In this document: in pieces, positions 1-9,359 of the stretch | How the letters are laid out: every line of letters starts with the position of its first letter | Position numbering within the stretch: position 1 is the first letter of the stretch | Assembly: GCF_004197395.1 (NCBI RefSeq) | Contig: NZ_SELS01000038.1 | Coordinates: 1-64,000, forward strand | Direction of reading: 5' to 3' | DNA length: 64,000 nt | DNA from: Paraburkholderia sp. UYCP14C | Lineage (GTDB): Bacteria; Pseudomonadota; Gammaproteobacteria; Burkholderiales; Burkholderiaceae | Notes under the pieces: generated by a model | What the model saw: only the letters and a program-made list of their open reading frames with translations | What the model was told of the DNA's origin: nothing | The model's database searches: none | Translations under genes and position numbers: made by a program

Positions 1-35
1 CCGACGCATAATCCGCTCGTCCTGCCTGGGGGAAT

Positions 36-221
36 TTAGCCGCCCGCAAGTGGAGGAGTTTGAACTGCCCATCGGGGTTCCTGTTCCGGATTGCCGGGGA
101 ACGTTACGGTCCATGACACGCGATAGCGGCGATACTTGCCACCAAGCCAACGCGTCTTCGATAGCGTGACGTGAACCTCGATATTGCAGCCACGATACGG
201 AGCATATTCCTGAGTGGACAT
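36..221 (-). CDS. Small conserved hypothetical protein (61 aa)
   Basis: This 61-residue protein resembles the short hypothetical proteins common in Paraburkholderia. It has an N-terminal half rich in Tyr/Arg and beta-type residues (YRGCNIEVHV, then KYRRYRVSWTV). The start is supported by a strong ribosome-binding site, GGGAGAAAGGCG directly before the ATG. No signal peptide or membrane segment is visible. It may belong to the same broad small-protein group as the genes at 32494-32733 and 1591-1814, but that is inference from size and layout. Function unknown. Confidence 0.65.
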   Translation of the reverse strand: MSTQEYAPYRGCNIEVHVTLSKTRWLGGKYRRYRVSWTVTFPGNPEQEPRWAVQTPPLAGG

Positions 222-1209
222 CGCCTTTCTCCCGCAACTGAACGCTGGTCAGGTACTGTCTGTTTTACGCGTCGCGTAGCCGGACGCGTCGGCCGCGCGA
301 TTGGCAACGGGCGGCGCGCGAGCGTGCGTGACGGTGCTCTCGCAACCTGCGCTTTGCGCGCGGTTGCCCACGGTGTCGAAGCCGGCGGAAAAGTCGATCT
401 CGACCGCGACCGGGTCATAGCCGGAGCAGTGGAGACGTCTGAGGTGCTTTATGACCGCATTGTGCATCGGAACGGTCGGTGCAGCGGCGCGTCTGCTCGG
501 TACCGATGTGCCGTCAGCGGTCAGCACAACAGCGGAATAGGCGCAAGCCGATCGAGCGCAACGGGCGCCTGAGGGCGTCGCATCGCTCCGCTGGTCGCCC
601 GGTTCGGCCGCGATAAACGCGCAGGCCATTTCTGTCTCCGTTATGCGTTTCATATCGACGATGCACGCTCAGCAACGGGCGTTCCCGCGCGGCAAACGTC
701 GCCTGGCTCCGAGGTGCGGCTACGCTCGCGGCCACTTGGACGATCTTCGTGACCATGAACCGGGAGATGGCGACGAACGCGGCTAACGCGACGCGGCCTA
801 ATGTTCCGCACACGTGCGACAACGCACTTGGGCCTCGTCGCACCTTCGCCCCGTGCTATCGCGCCGATCCGATCAGTCCCGTCGTGTCCGTAAGGAAGGT
901 AACCATGGCTTTCGCGATCGAGCTCAAAGAAGAAGAACGGATGACCGGCAAGCGCCCGAGCGCAAGGCATTTCCGGACATGGCCCGGTGTTCGCGGGACT
1001 GGCCGGAAAGATCCTCGCGGACGCAATTGGCGGCGACGCTTCTTCATTTGGCGTGTTCGGCGCAAAGGGTATCGGCGGTCCTCGGGCGGCAGGATGCCGC
1101 GCACCCGGGCTTCGGTTCTGGGCATGTGGTACTACCAAGTGCGGGAACTCATCTGACCGCAGGAAAGGTTGCCTCCGGACCAATCAGGACCTTTTCGGCC
1201 GGACCTTCA
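222..1209. other. Gene-poor stretch, no supported gene
   Basis: Open frames on both strands overlap here, but none shows a family motif, a convincing ribosome-binding site with matching composition, or a plausible product. A possible start with an AAGGAAGG site at about 905 opens a plus-strand frame that soon becomes Arg/Pro-rich low-quality sequence. I read this stretch as decayed or non-coding DNA. Confidence 0.5.
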
Positions 1210-1320
1210 TCATTCCAGCCCCTCATGCTTCATGGCAAGCTGGACGGCCGGACGAGCGCGCATCAGATCGACGAATTTTCGCAGTTTCTCCGGGACTCGC
1301 TCATTCCAATTTAATCCCGC
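1210..1320 (-). pseudogene. C-terminal remnant of a glutathione S-transferase
   Basis: The last 35 or so codons of a minus-strand frame ending at 1210 read like the tail of a glutathione S-transferase: a helix containing VPEKLRKFVDLMRARPAVQ followed by a short Glu-Gly-Leu end. The sequence before this tail is not GST-like, and the N-terminal thioredoxin-fold domain is absent. It is therefore a truncated relic. The identification rests on one short stretch, so it is tentative. Confidence 0.45.
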
Positions 1321-1590
1321 CGCATGGCCTCGGGGCTCAACAGGCACGGGCAACGAAGGCACGTTCGACACGGACATCTCCGAATCCAGCGAATGACGGC
1401 ACGATGACACCGACCACGGGTGCGCGATGGATCTGTTCGCAGCGGCGCCCTTAGAGCGGGAGCGGTTCGGGGAGGGACCGGATCCGGCGAGACAGGGATC
1501 GGCGAAATATGCTGGATGCTCACGCGACGCTCGGTGACATTCCCCAGCGCAGGAATCGCAGGAAAAAGTCACTACTGGCGGCCGGGCGCG

Positions 1591-1814
1591 TCAGCGTGCC
1601 CGGCGATGCCGCTCACACCATTCCACGGCCCAGGTTCGCGCGCGGTCGGCCGCCTCGGCTTCCGACCCACACTCGCCGAGATCGCCGCTCCATTTGATTT
1701 CAGCGTGCGCATCACCCGTGAAGATCTTCGCTCGCGCGTAACGCGCGCGCAATAGCGGCCGCCTTCGGCAAGCGGTGTCGGATCGATGCAAAAACCACCG
1801 AATCCGAATTCCAT
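1591..1814 (-). pseudogene. Frameshifted small conserved protein
   Basis: An ATG at 1814 sits six bases after a perfect AGGAGG and starts MEFGFGGFCIDPTPLAEGGRY. Near 1735 the sense continues in the next frame, with a beta strand (DAHAEIKWSGDLG) and then a helix (EAEAADRARTWAVEWC), stopping at 1591. Joined, the two halves give a roughly 73-residue protein of the kind 'beta strands then C-terminal helix' typical of small Burkholderia hypotheticals such as the one at 32494-32733. Either the gene is a recent pseudogene or the sequence carries a one-base error. Confidence 0.55.
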
Positions 1815-2081
1815 TGCTGCCTCCTGGCCGCGGTCCGATTTGCCTGCAACTCAGCGGGGGCCGTTCCATCGCGAATGCAGCCGCCTGCCGTCAAACGCGC
1901 GACGACAAAAGTGTCCGCGTCGCGAATCACGCTCGCGAGTTGCCTGACGCCGATGCATTCATGCGTCAGCGACGTTCGCACCGCGCCACAGCGTGAGGGC
2001 AGATCGGCACAAGCTGCGCGACCTATGCCCCCGGTATGCCGTTTGCTCGACGGAGGAACTTGATCAATCAAAGGAGCCGCC

Positions 2082-2645
2082 ATGAATGACCGCACAACAA
2101 ACTCCCCGTCCGACGAACCGGAGCTCAGCGCTGCGCGCGAAACCACGAAGACTCCTGACGCGCTCGCGCTGCTCGAAGCCGATCACCGCGCCGTGGAAAA
2201 ACTGTTCGATGCCTTCGGCAAATCGGGCGGCGACGGGCGCGACGCGCTCGAGACGAAAGCTGCGCTGGCGCAGCGCGCGTGCGAAGAGCTAACGATGCAC
2301 ACGATCATCGAGGAAGAACTCTTGTATCCGGCCGCGCAACAAGCACTGCCCGACGACGACAAGCTCGACGTGGACGAAGCCTACGTCGAGCATTTTCTGG
2401 TGAAGATGTTGATCGGGAAGTTCGAGACGCTGAAGCCTGGCGATAAAGGTTTCGATGCGACGTTCAAGGTCATGTCGGAGCTCGTGCGACATCACGTCGA
2501 GGAAGAGGAGGGCGAGCTGTTTCCTGCCTTGCGGCGCACCGGCTGCGATCTCGCCGCGCTCGGCAAAAAGATCGCGGCGCGCAAGCAAACGCTGCAAGCG
2601 AAGCTGGACGAGGCGGGCAGTCGCGCGGTCGGCGACAGGACCTGA
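2082..2645 (+). CDS. Hemerythrin HHE-domain protein
   Basis: This 187-residue protein has a hemerythrin-like four-helix domain at residues 27-155. Likely di-iron ligands are His35, His73, Glu77, His104, His138 and Glu142. Such proteins bind O2, NO or iron and act in oxygen/nitrosative stress or iron handling. Here that role is inferred from the family. A strong AAAGGAG site precedes the ATG. The disordered acidic N-terminus (residues 1-25) carries no signal peptide, so it is probably cytoplasmic. The zinc alcohol dehydrogenase begins 34 bases downstream and may be co-transcribed. A second, membrane-anchored hemerythrin lies at 6542-7141. Confidence 0.9.
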   Translation: MNDRTTNSPSDEPELSAARETTKTPDALALLEADHRAVEKLFDAFGKSGGDGRDALETKAALAQRACEELTMHTIIEEELLYPAAQQALPDDDKLDVDEAYVEHFLVKMLIGKFETLKPGDKGFDATFKVMSELVRHHVEEEEGELFPALRRTGCDLAALGKKIAARKQTLQAKLDEAGSRAVGDRT

Positions 2646-2679
2646 TGGGCGCTAACGCCATCGAGCATCGGAGGTGATG

Positions 2680-3888
2680 ATGAAGGCAGTGGTTTTTCAC
2701 GGGATCGGGGATATCCGGCTCGACAATGTGCCGGACCCGAAATTGCAACAGCCGAGTGACGCGCTCGTGCGACTCACGTCGAGCGCGATTTGCGGCACGG
2801 ATTTGCACATGGTGCGCGGCACGCTTGGCGAGATGCAGCCCGGCACGATCCTCGGGCACGAAGGCCTTGGCATCGTCGAGGAAGTGGGGCGCTCGGTGCG
2901 CAATCTGCGCCGGGGTGATCGCGTGCTAATCCCATCAACGATCTCGTGCGGCTTCTGCTCATATTGCCGCGCCGGTTATACCGCCCAGTGCGATACCGCG
3001 AATCCTAATGGGCCGGCCGGCGGCACGGCATTTTTCGGCGGTCCGAAATCGACTGGACCGTTTCAGGGATTGCAGGCACAGTTCGCACGCGCGCCGCTCG
3101 CGAACGCAAGCCTGATCCGGTTGCCCGACGAGATTGACGACGACCGCGCAATAACGCTGTCGGATATTTTTCCGACCGGCTATTTCGGCGCACAACTGGC
3201 GGGAATCCGTACCGGCGATACCGTTGCGGTGTTCGGCGCGGGCCCTGTGGGGCAATTTGCGATTGCGAGCGCGAAGCTGATGGGCGCGGGCCGCGTCCTG
3301 GTGGTCGATCGCGTTGCTTCCCGGCTCGACATGGCGCGGGCACAAGGCGCCGAAGTGATCAACTTCGACGACGAAGACCCGGTCGACATAATCCTGCAAC
3401 TGACCGGCGGCATCGGCGTGGATCGCGTGATCGATGCGGTCGGCGTCGATGCGGTACGCGCGGAGCACGGACCCGCCGCGCAGAAAGAGAAGGACCAGCA
3501 GAAACTGTTCGATCAGGAGGTCAAGGAGATCGCGCCGCGGACGAGACCCGACGGGGACAACTGGCAGCCCGGGAGCGGCCCGACGCAGGTGTTGCAGTGG
3601 GCGGTGCGCGCGGTGGCAAAGGCAGGCACGGTGGCGATCATCGGTGTGTATCCGCCGACCGATCGAGTGTTTCCGATCGGCGAGGCGATGAACCGCAACC
3701 TGGTGCTGCGCATGGGCAACTGCAACCATCGGGCGCTGACCCCGCGGTTGATCGAACTCGTACGCAACGGCACGTTCGATCCGCTTGCGGTGTTGACTCA
3801 GCGCGAGCCGCTAGTCGATGCGATCGCGGCGTACCGCGAGTTCGACCGGCGGGAGCCGGGTTGGATCAAAGTGAAGCTGGTGCCTTGA
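2680..3888 (+). CDS. Zinc-dependent alcohol dehydrogenase (formaldehyde dehydrogenase-like)
   Basis: A 402-residue medium-chain dehydrogenase. The catalytic zinc site includes Cys38 (CGTDLH) and His60-Glu61 (GHEG). The structural zinc is bound by Cys90, Cys93, Cys96 and Cys104, and the NAD(P) site is GAGPVG at 187-192. The SDIFPTGY segment (161-168) is typical of the glutathione-independent formaldehyde dehydrogenase subgroup. The GTG at 2674 and ATG at 2677 lie too close to the CGGAGG site (2669-2674), so the ATG at 2680 is preferred. Substrate is unproven; it probably oxidises small alcohols or aldehydes. It lies just downstream of the hemerythrin gene. Confidence 0.9.
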   Translation: MKAVVFHGIGDIRLDNVPDPKLQQPSDALVRLTSSAICGTDLHMVRGTLGEMQPGTILGHEGLGIVEEVGRSVRNLRRGDRVLIPSTISCGFCSYCRAGYTAQCDTANPNGPAGGTAFFGGPKSTGPFQGLQAQFARAPLANASLIRLPDEIDDDRAITLSDIFPTGYFGAQLAGIRTGDTVAVFGAGPVGQFAIASAKLMGAGRVLVVDRVASRLDMARAQGAEVINFDDEDPVDIILQLTGGIGVDRVIDAVGVDAVRAEHGPAAQKEKDQQKLFDQEVKEIAPRTRPDGDNWQPGSGPTQVLQWAVRAVAKAGTVAIIGVYPPTDRVFPIGEAMNRNLVLRMGNCNHRALTPRLIELVRNGTFDPLAVLTQREPLVDAIAAYREFDRREPGWIKVKLVP

Positions 3889-4812
3889 CTAGTACACAGG
3901 GCATGGGCCTGATTCACTTGAAGCGTCGCTGGAGACAGTCCTCTCTATAAGTCCATGATTGCGGACGAACGCATCCCGGCAAAAGTCCGCGCGACGCGGC
4001 GCCGGCTCGCGCGGGCTGCAGCCGTTTTCCGCGCATACGGTGCACCACGAATCGATGATGCCGATCGCGATGCCTCTGTGTGTCGCTGGGCGTCCGCTCG
4101 CCTTGTGGGTCTGGGCGCTGCATCCCGTCGCTTTGTTGAGGGTGGTTCGCGGCGACGTTGCTCGAAGTCGCGCTTGCGCGTCCGGCGGTACATTCGTTGC
4201 AGCACGCGAGCCCCTTGCTCAGCGCGGGGATCTTCTGGTGAACCGTGACGGGGCGACGGCGCGCCCCGCGGCAACGGCGGTCGCGGGATGCTGTCGCTAT
4301 TCACGACGATGAGTCACACGAGTGCGCTCGGCCCCTCATCATCGCGTAGACGCGCGCTGCGCTGACAGGTCAGCGGGCGTAGCGTGCTCGCGAAACTTGC
4401 GCGTCGTCGTGAGTGCTACCGGCATGGCACGGTCTGATTGCGTCCGACGCGACGTCCACCCGGCCGATGGCCGCGTGTAGCGTGATTTCCCATTACCGCC
4501 GGGAACGGCGCCGTGCTGATCTTCTGCGCAATCTTGGCCATCACGACCGGTGTTGCTCGACGCGGTCAGGACGTTGAACCTCATCGGACCAGTGATTCGC
4601 TTCAGGTGCGACCAACGGTCCCCCAAACAGTCATCCCAGCTGCGGTAGGGAAACGAATAAAAGGAACTTCCCGTCCCCGAGGTTGCGGCGGAAGTCGACA
4701 ATCGGCATTGCCTTCGATCCGCAAGGGACCGGCGGTATCCGCCGGGAAACGTGCAGACCCGTCGGCCCAGGTGCGGAAAATGACGCGAGCAGTGTCGCCT
4801 CTGGGTATGCCC
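3889..4812. other. Long stretch without a recognisable gene
   Basis: Over 900 bases separate the alcohol dehydrogenase from the PRC-barrel gene. Several overlapping frames exist on both strands, but all are Arg/Ser/Pro-rich and lack family motifs. One minus-strand frame near 3975-4060 contains a Cys-rich piece (WCTVCAENGC) that could be a zinc-finger remnant, but nothing around it supports a gene. I see no tRNA, clear hairpin or insertion-sequence end. Confidence 0.5.
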
Positions 4813-5280
4813 TCACACGTCTGTCGGACCAAGCGGTATGTCCGCCGAGTCCGTAGCGGACCAGTATGGTCGTCGGTTGTAGTACTGATGCAGCTGGGTT
4901 CCCCACGTTGGATCAGCCATTGACGGCCAGTGGTCCTTGTCGAACCCCGGGTCATCCTTTATTCGTTGCGCCGTGATGTCAACTCGGAAACACTCTTCCG
5001 CCGTGTCGAGGGTGAGTGCATTCCACGGAATCGCGTGTAGCGTGCTGCCCATGCCGAGGAAACCTCCTTCAGACAGGACAGCGTAGGCGACGCGACCGCT
5101 ACGGACGTCGAGCATGATGTCCGAAATCTTGCCGACATGTTCGCCGTCGGCCGTGATCACCTTATTGCCGTCCAGCGTGTCGGCGGCCATCACGTCCGGC
5201 CCCGGTCCCTCGCCTACGCCCCCGCCAACTATCCGTGCGCCGGCTTCACCGGTCGACCGTTTTTGATCAAAGGTGCTCAT
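4813..5280 (-). CDS. PRC-barrel domain protein
   Basis: This 155-residue soluble protein has a PRC-barrel core (about residues 28-105: the NKVITADGEHVGKISDIMLD strand pair, then RSGRVAYAVLS and the short-chain IPWNAL segment). PRC-barrels are adaptor modules that bind partner proteins. In soil proteobacteria, stand-alone copies often sit among stress genes, as here. The start at 5280 is chosen because GGGAGA precedes it; an in-frame upstream ATG would add about 30 unrelated residues. The C-terminal 45 residues are polar and rich in Trp and Tyr. Confidence 0.85.
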   Translation of the reverse strand: MSTFDQKRSTGEAGARIVGGGVGEGPGPDVMAADTLDGNKVITADGEHVGKISDIMLDVRSGRVAYAVLSEGGFLGMGSTLHAIPWNALTLDTAEECFRVDITAQRIKDDPGFDKDHWPSMADPTWGTQLHQYYNRRPYWSATDSADIPLGPTDV

Positions 5281-5389
5281 AATATTCTCCCAATGTTTTC
5301 TCTCGGTATTTTCCCGTGCGCAACGGCCATGCCTGCCAGGGAAATCTGCTCTGACGAGGTCATAGCTCAATCGTCAGCCTACCTGGCAG

Positions 5390-5603
5390 TTAGGCGAGGC
5401 GTCCCAGAATGCCCGACGAACCTGGACGCGTATTCGCATACAAGAGCCGCACGCGACGGGCGAATATCGCCTTACTGCGAGTTGGTTTCGATGGTCTGCA
5501 CGACACACAACGCGAATTCGAGCTCGCGTTTTTGCGGCAAGCAAAAAGCGCCGCGCCAGCCGTCGTAGCGCCAGCCCGAAATGCCAATCCGCACTTCACG
5601 CAT
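5390..5603 (-). pseudogene. DUF72/YecE-family remnant, truncated and frameshifted
   Basis: From the ATG at 5603 the frame reads MREVRIGISGWRYDGWRGAF, the hallmark N-terminus of DUF72 (YecE-like) proteins. It then gives a shortened LPQKRELEFA helix and stops at 5472. The usual Tyr-Pro-Lys-Gly before LPQ is missing. Possible continuation of the fold (YANTRPG, cf. the conserved WY..TP.GF segment) appears in the neighbouring frame down to 5390. A full-length family member is about 240-290 residues, so most of the gene is gone. Confidence 0.6.
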
Positions 5604-5684
5604 CGTGCTGGCCTCCCCGATTGAAAGCGGGCCGAGACGCCTATTCGTCCGTTGGTCGCGCGCAATGCGGACGTTGTTCACACT

Positions 5685-6227
5685 TCATTGCGTTACGCCC
5701 TTTTTCGCCGCGAGATCCTGCGCCATCTTGTAGTGCTCCTCGATGGTGGGGAGCGCCTTTTGAGCGGCCTTCTTCAGATCGGCGTTCTGTCCGTCCGAAA
5801 TCTCCTTGTTGAACGCGCTCACTGCGTCCTGATGGCCCTGCAAACCGACCTTCTGGATATACGCCTGATCGAACGCCTTGCCGTGCAAATTCTTCAGGGA
5901 GTCGAGCACTTCAGTATCGGAATTGTCTTTTGGCACTGCCACGCCGTGGGGCGCGGCCATCTTCAATTGCATCGTGAGCTTCGTATGATCGAGCATCATG
6001 TGATGTGCGAACGATTTCACGTCCTTGTCGCTCGAATTCTTCGTCGCGAGCTTGGCCGCGTCGATCTCGGTCGACGACGACATGCTCGCCGCCTGCACGA
6101 AATCCTTGTCGGCCTGGGGCAGTGGATTGGCGGCCGTGGTCGAGGCGGCCTCGGTTTGCGCGCCGGCAATATGCGGGATGACGAAAAGTCCGAAGCATAG
6201 TGCAGCAATGGCGGTTACGCGCTTCAT
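5685..6227 (-). CDS. DUF4142 family exported protein
   Basis: A 180-residue protein with a signal peptide (about residues 1-23: Lys-Arg start, hydrophobic core, AGA cleavage site) and a mature ferritin-like helical bundle typical of DUF4142. A conserved FAHHMMLDH segment begins near residue 80. These periplasmic proteins are widespread in stress-responsive regions; their biochemical role is not established. The start at 6227 is fixed by AAAGGAGAAAAC just upstream. Gene order (hemerythrins, PRC-barrel, DUF4142) fits a general stress cluster. It is transcribed away from the helicase region with no tight operon partner. Confidence 0.88.
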   Translation of the reverse strand: MKRVTAIAALCFGLFVIPHIAGAQTEAASTTAANPLPQADKDFVQAASMSSSTEIDAAKLATKNSSDKDVKSFAHHMMLDHTKLTMQLKMAAPHGVAVPKDNSDTEVLDSLKNLHGKAFDQAYIQKVGLQGHQDAVSAFNKEISDGQNADLKKAAQKALPTIEEHYKMAQDLAAKKGVTQ

Positions 6228-6541
6228 GTTTTCTCCTTTACAGAATCCAAAGGGGATGCGGCAAGCGGGTCGGATGACACGCTTCCAACGACGTGCCGCA
6301 AGCGCCATACCAACGTCCGCGCACACATCTCGCGTCGCTCTATCCACGGTCGCTGCGCGACATATAGAACACCGCGGACCCGCAGGCGTTGCATGTCGCA
6401 ATGGGTGCGTGCTTGAAACGAGCGTCTACGCGGAAGTCGCGCAACATCGGGTACGCGCCCCGAGCCTCGCGCTGGGCGCGGCGACGTGTGGCTGCCCGCG
6501 GCCGAGACGAAGCGCGGCCGCGCCAGTCATTAGTGAATCCG
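6228..6541. other. Intergenic region, no supported gene
   Basis: These 314 bases separate the DUF4142 gene from the 3' end of the second hemerythrin gene, both on the minus strand. The region should hold the DUF4142 promoter, but I could not assign clear -35/-10 boxes. No coding frame with recognisable content was found. Confidence 0.4.
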
Positions 6542-7141
6542 CTACTGCAATTGACGCCGGGTCCGCGCCGCGCGACGCGACCTTGGCAGGCAATGCCTCA
6601 GGGCAAGCAATAAAGTCGATCCCAGCAGCAGCGTAGCGATCGGAAACGTACCCGCGGCATTCATCGCGATGTCCATCGGGCGCTCGCCGAGCAACTGCAT
6701 CCGGCGGCGCGTCATCGCGGCGCCGAGCGACTGCAGTTCGTTTTTAAGCACGCGCTCGGCCTCGGGCAGCAGGATGGTTTCCTCGTCGGCGACATGATGA
6801 GTGACTTCGCGGATCAGATGAAAAAAGAGACCGTCATAGGCGGCGTTTTCGGGTCCGATTGCGCGCAGCTTCGCGATCGTCGTGCGCATCTCGTCGTGCT
6901 CCGGACGGCTTTTCGTCAGTGTTTCGTCATTGCCGAGTGCGCGGTCGAGCGCCGGATAGAAAATTTCTTCCTCGAGTTGCGCATGGATTTCTATCGCGTC
7001 GCAAACCCCGTTGACGATCGCGCGTTTGCGCCACCACGGCGTTGACGCGTGATATCGGTGCGAAGCGGCGAGCACGTGCATATGATCGAGGCGAATCATC
7101 GATGTGATCGACGGCGACAGCGATGAAGCGTCAGTAGACAT
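6542..7141 (-). CDS. Hemerythrin HHE-domain protein with C-terminal membrane helix
   Basis: A 199-residue protein with a hemerythrin-like domain at about residues 15-155. Candidate iron ligands are the His of the first helix (LDHMHVL), His and Glu in AIEIHAQLEEE, His in PEHDEM and the HHVADEE motif. After a basic segment, residues about 170-190 (TFPIATLLLGSTLLLAL) form a single hydrophobic helix, suggesting an inner-membrane anchor. The start at 7141 follows a GGAG site; the upstream in-frame start would add about 34 residues of poor sequence. It differs from the soluble paralogue at 2082-2645 by this anchor. Confidence 0.87.
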   Translation of the reverse strand: MSTDASSLSPSITSMIRLDHMHVLAASHRYHASTPWWRKRAIVNGVCDAIEIHAQLEEEIFYPALDRALGNDETLTKSRPEHDEMRTTIAKLRAIGPENAAYDGLFFHLIREVTHHVADEETILLPEAERVLKNELQSLGAAMTRRRMQLLGERPMDIAMNAAGTFPIATLLLGSTLLLALRHCLPRSRRAARTRRQLQ

Positions 7142-7388
7142 GGCGGTCTCCAAAGGAAGGGGGCTTCGGGGGATATCGCATGCGCCATTCCTGCTGGCCA
7201 ACAAACGCTCAGCCGGTTGCCGGCGTCCGCTAGCGGCCCTCATTGCCTCTCGTACCGGCGTTCAACGCAGAGTCCATGGCATCGGCCTCGTGGGCGAACA
7301 GGTGCGTTTTTTGTGGCGGCGCTCCGGTTCGGGCGTGGCAAACGCTCGCCTCACGGATGACGGACAGACGTATGCGCGAACAGCAGCA

Positions 7389-9128
7389 TCACGCGTTCTC
7401 TTCCTTTACGAACCTGGCCATGAACGTGCGGGTTGTGCCATCGGGAAACAGCACAGCGACCTGTTCGTCGGTTGAAAAAACGACGTGGCCCGAGCCGTAC
7501 TTGCGTACGCGCACGGCGTCGCCGCGGCCGAAGCGCGGGTTCTTGCCGGCGCGGCGCGGAGGTTTTTTGTCGTCGGGAGCGGTTCGTTGCGCTTCGAGTG
7601 TCGCTTCAAGCGGGTTCAGGCAGTTGTCGCAGGTACCGCAGCGCTCGAAACCCTGCGCATCGTCGAAATATTCGAGCATCACGCGCCATCGACAGCCGCC
7701 GGTTTGCGCGTAGTCGATCATCTGCTGGAGGGCCTCGCGATCACGCGTCGCGATCTGCGCGTAGCGTTCGACCGCGGCATCGATCGCGCTGTCCTCGCCA
7801 GCTTCGCGTAACGCATACCGCTGCATTCGGTCGCGCGACACGTGCCGCGCGTCGGTCAGCATCATCAGCGCGACTGCGAGCTTGTTGCGGCCGACGTCCG
7901 GCACCACATCGAGCAGTTCGCGCGCGCTCACGCCAGCACCGAGAGGTTTCGTGCACTGAGCGAGCGCGTCGCGGATTCGGCGCAGCAGCGCGGCATCGGG
8001 ATAGCGGCCCAGCGCGAGAAACTGCTGCACGCGTCGATCGTTCAGATCGAACAGCAGCTCGCAGCGCGCGACGTTGCCGTCGCGTCCGGCGCGTCCGCTT
8101 TCCTGGTAATACGCATCGATGCTGCCGGGCATCTGGTAGTGGACGACAAAGCGGATATAGGGAATGTCCACACCCATCCCGAATGCGTTGGTCGCGATCA
8201 TCACGCGCACGTCACCGGATACGAAGCGCTCCTGCGCATCGTGCCGCTCGCGCCCGGACATGCGGCCGTGATAGCAGGCCGCGGCAACTTCCCAGCCGTG
8301 CACCGTCGCGGCCAGTTGCTCGGCTTCGCGCACGGTCGCCGTGTAGACGATTCCTCGACCCGTATGGCTCGCGAGCAGCGCGCGCAACGCGGCCGCTTTC
8401 GCCTCTTTCGCGCGCGTCGACGCGCGCTGATGACCGCCCGCGACCGACACCTGCGTGACGCGATAGTGAAGATTGTCGCGATACACGCCAGTGTTCACGA
8501 TGCGCGGCTCGCGCAGGCCGAGCGAACGCACGATGTCCGCGCGAATGTCCGGTGTCGCCGTCGCGGTCAGCGCGAGGATCGGCGGCTTGCCGAGCGCCTT
8601 GACCGCATCGACGATGCGCAGGAATGCCGGGCGAAAATCGTGGCCCCACTGCGACACGCAGTGCGCTTCGTCGACGACCACGAGTTCGATGCGCTGCCGG
8701 GAGCGCGTCTGCAATGCGTCGATAAGCTCGGGCCGCGTCAGTTGCTCAGGCGTGACGAACACGATGCCGCGGCGTGTGCCGCGCAACGCGTCGTACGTCT
8801 CGCGCAGTTCGGCGGCGGATATCGCGCTATTGATCCGCCAGGCGTCGATGCCGGTCTCGCGCAGCTTGTCGAACTGGTCTTTCATCAGCGCGATCAGCGG
8901 AGACACGACGAGCGTCCAGCCGTCGAGGTGCAATGCCGGCAACTGGTAGCACAATGATTTGCCGGCACCCGTCGGCATTACGGCGAGCGTGTCACGCCGT
9001 TCGAGCACGCTGCGGATGATGTCCCGTTGGCCGGGCCGCAGCCGGCTGATCCCGAACACCTCGCGCAGCGTTCTGCGCATCGCGTTCAGACGGACGGACA
9101 TGTCGCGCGGGGTGGTGGTGTTGGTCAT
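7389..9128 (-). CDS. RecQ-family ATP-dependent DNA helicase
   Basis: This 579-residue superfamily-2 helicase has Walker A MPTGAGKS (51-58), DEAH box (153-156), motif III LTATAT (187-192) and motif VI QESGRAGRDG (342-351). A RecQ zinc-binding region follows, with CRWRVML and CGTCDNC in the last third. It is shorter than full RecQ because there is no HRDC domain; the C-terminus is instead a small basic KOW/Tudor-like strand segment. It unwinds recombination and repair intermediates in the nucleoid. The start at 9128 lacks a strong ribosome-binding site; an alternative is 9101. This type is often a second RecQ alongside the housekeeping copy. Confidence 0.92.
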   Translation of the reverse strand: MTNTTTPRDMSVRLNAMRRTLREVFGISRLRPGQRDIIRSVLERRDTLAVMPTGAGKSLCYQLPALHLDGWTLVVSPLIALMKDQFDKLRETGIDAWRINSAISAAELRETYDALRGTRRGIVFVTPEQLTRPELIDALQTRSRQRIELVVVDEAHCVSQWGHDFRPAFLRIVDAVKALGKPPILALTATATPDIRADIVRSLGLREPRIVNTGVYRDNLHYRVTQVSVAGGHQRASTRAKEAKAAALRALLASHTGRGIVYTATVREAEQLAATVHGWEVAAACYHGRMSGRERHDAQERFVSGDVRVMIATNAFGMGVDIPYIRFVVHYQMPGSIDAYYQESGRAGRDGNVARCELLFDLNDRRVQQFLALGRYPDAALLRRIRDALAQCTKPLGAGVSARELLDVVPDVGRNKLAVALMMLTDARHVSRDRMQRYALREAGEDSAIDAAVERYAQIATRDREALQQMIDYAQTGGCRWRVMLEYFDDAQGFERCGTCDNCLNPLEATLEAQRTAPDDKKPPRRAGKNPRFGRGDAVRVRKYGSGHVVFSTDEQVAVLFPDGTTRTFMARFVKEENA

Positions 9129-9359
9129 GAAGCTTGGTTGGTGGCTGGCAACGACGCGTGGAAGCCTGCGGCGCAGCAAACACCGTACCGAGCGACGCCG
9201 CAGCCGGGAACGTGACGTGCTGGTCCATCGCAAGGCCGCGAGACCGCCCAAAGTGCAAGACAAGCGACATACCCTCAGCGCAGCAAGCGCCGCCGCGACG
9301 CGGCTGGCGTCAAACTCGCGACGCCCGGCAGACCGGTTCGATCGTTAAGGAGGTAGTGA

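Noticed and set aside
249-653. Minus-strand frame of 134 codons beginning MKRITETEM
   Set aside because: No ribosome-binding site before the ATG, no family motif, and the C-terminal half is low-quality Arg/Ala/Ser sequence overlapped by other open frames, as expected by chance in GC-rich DNA.
3975-4060. Cys-rich minus-strand segment resembling a zinc finger (WCTVCAENGC)
   Set aside because: The surrounding frame has no start signal or conserved content; the cysteines alone do not support a gene.
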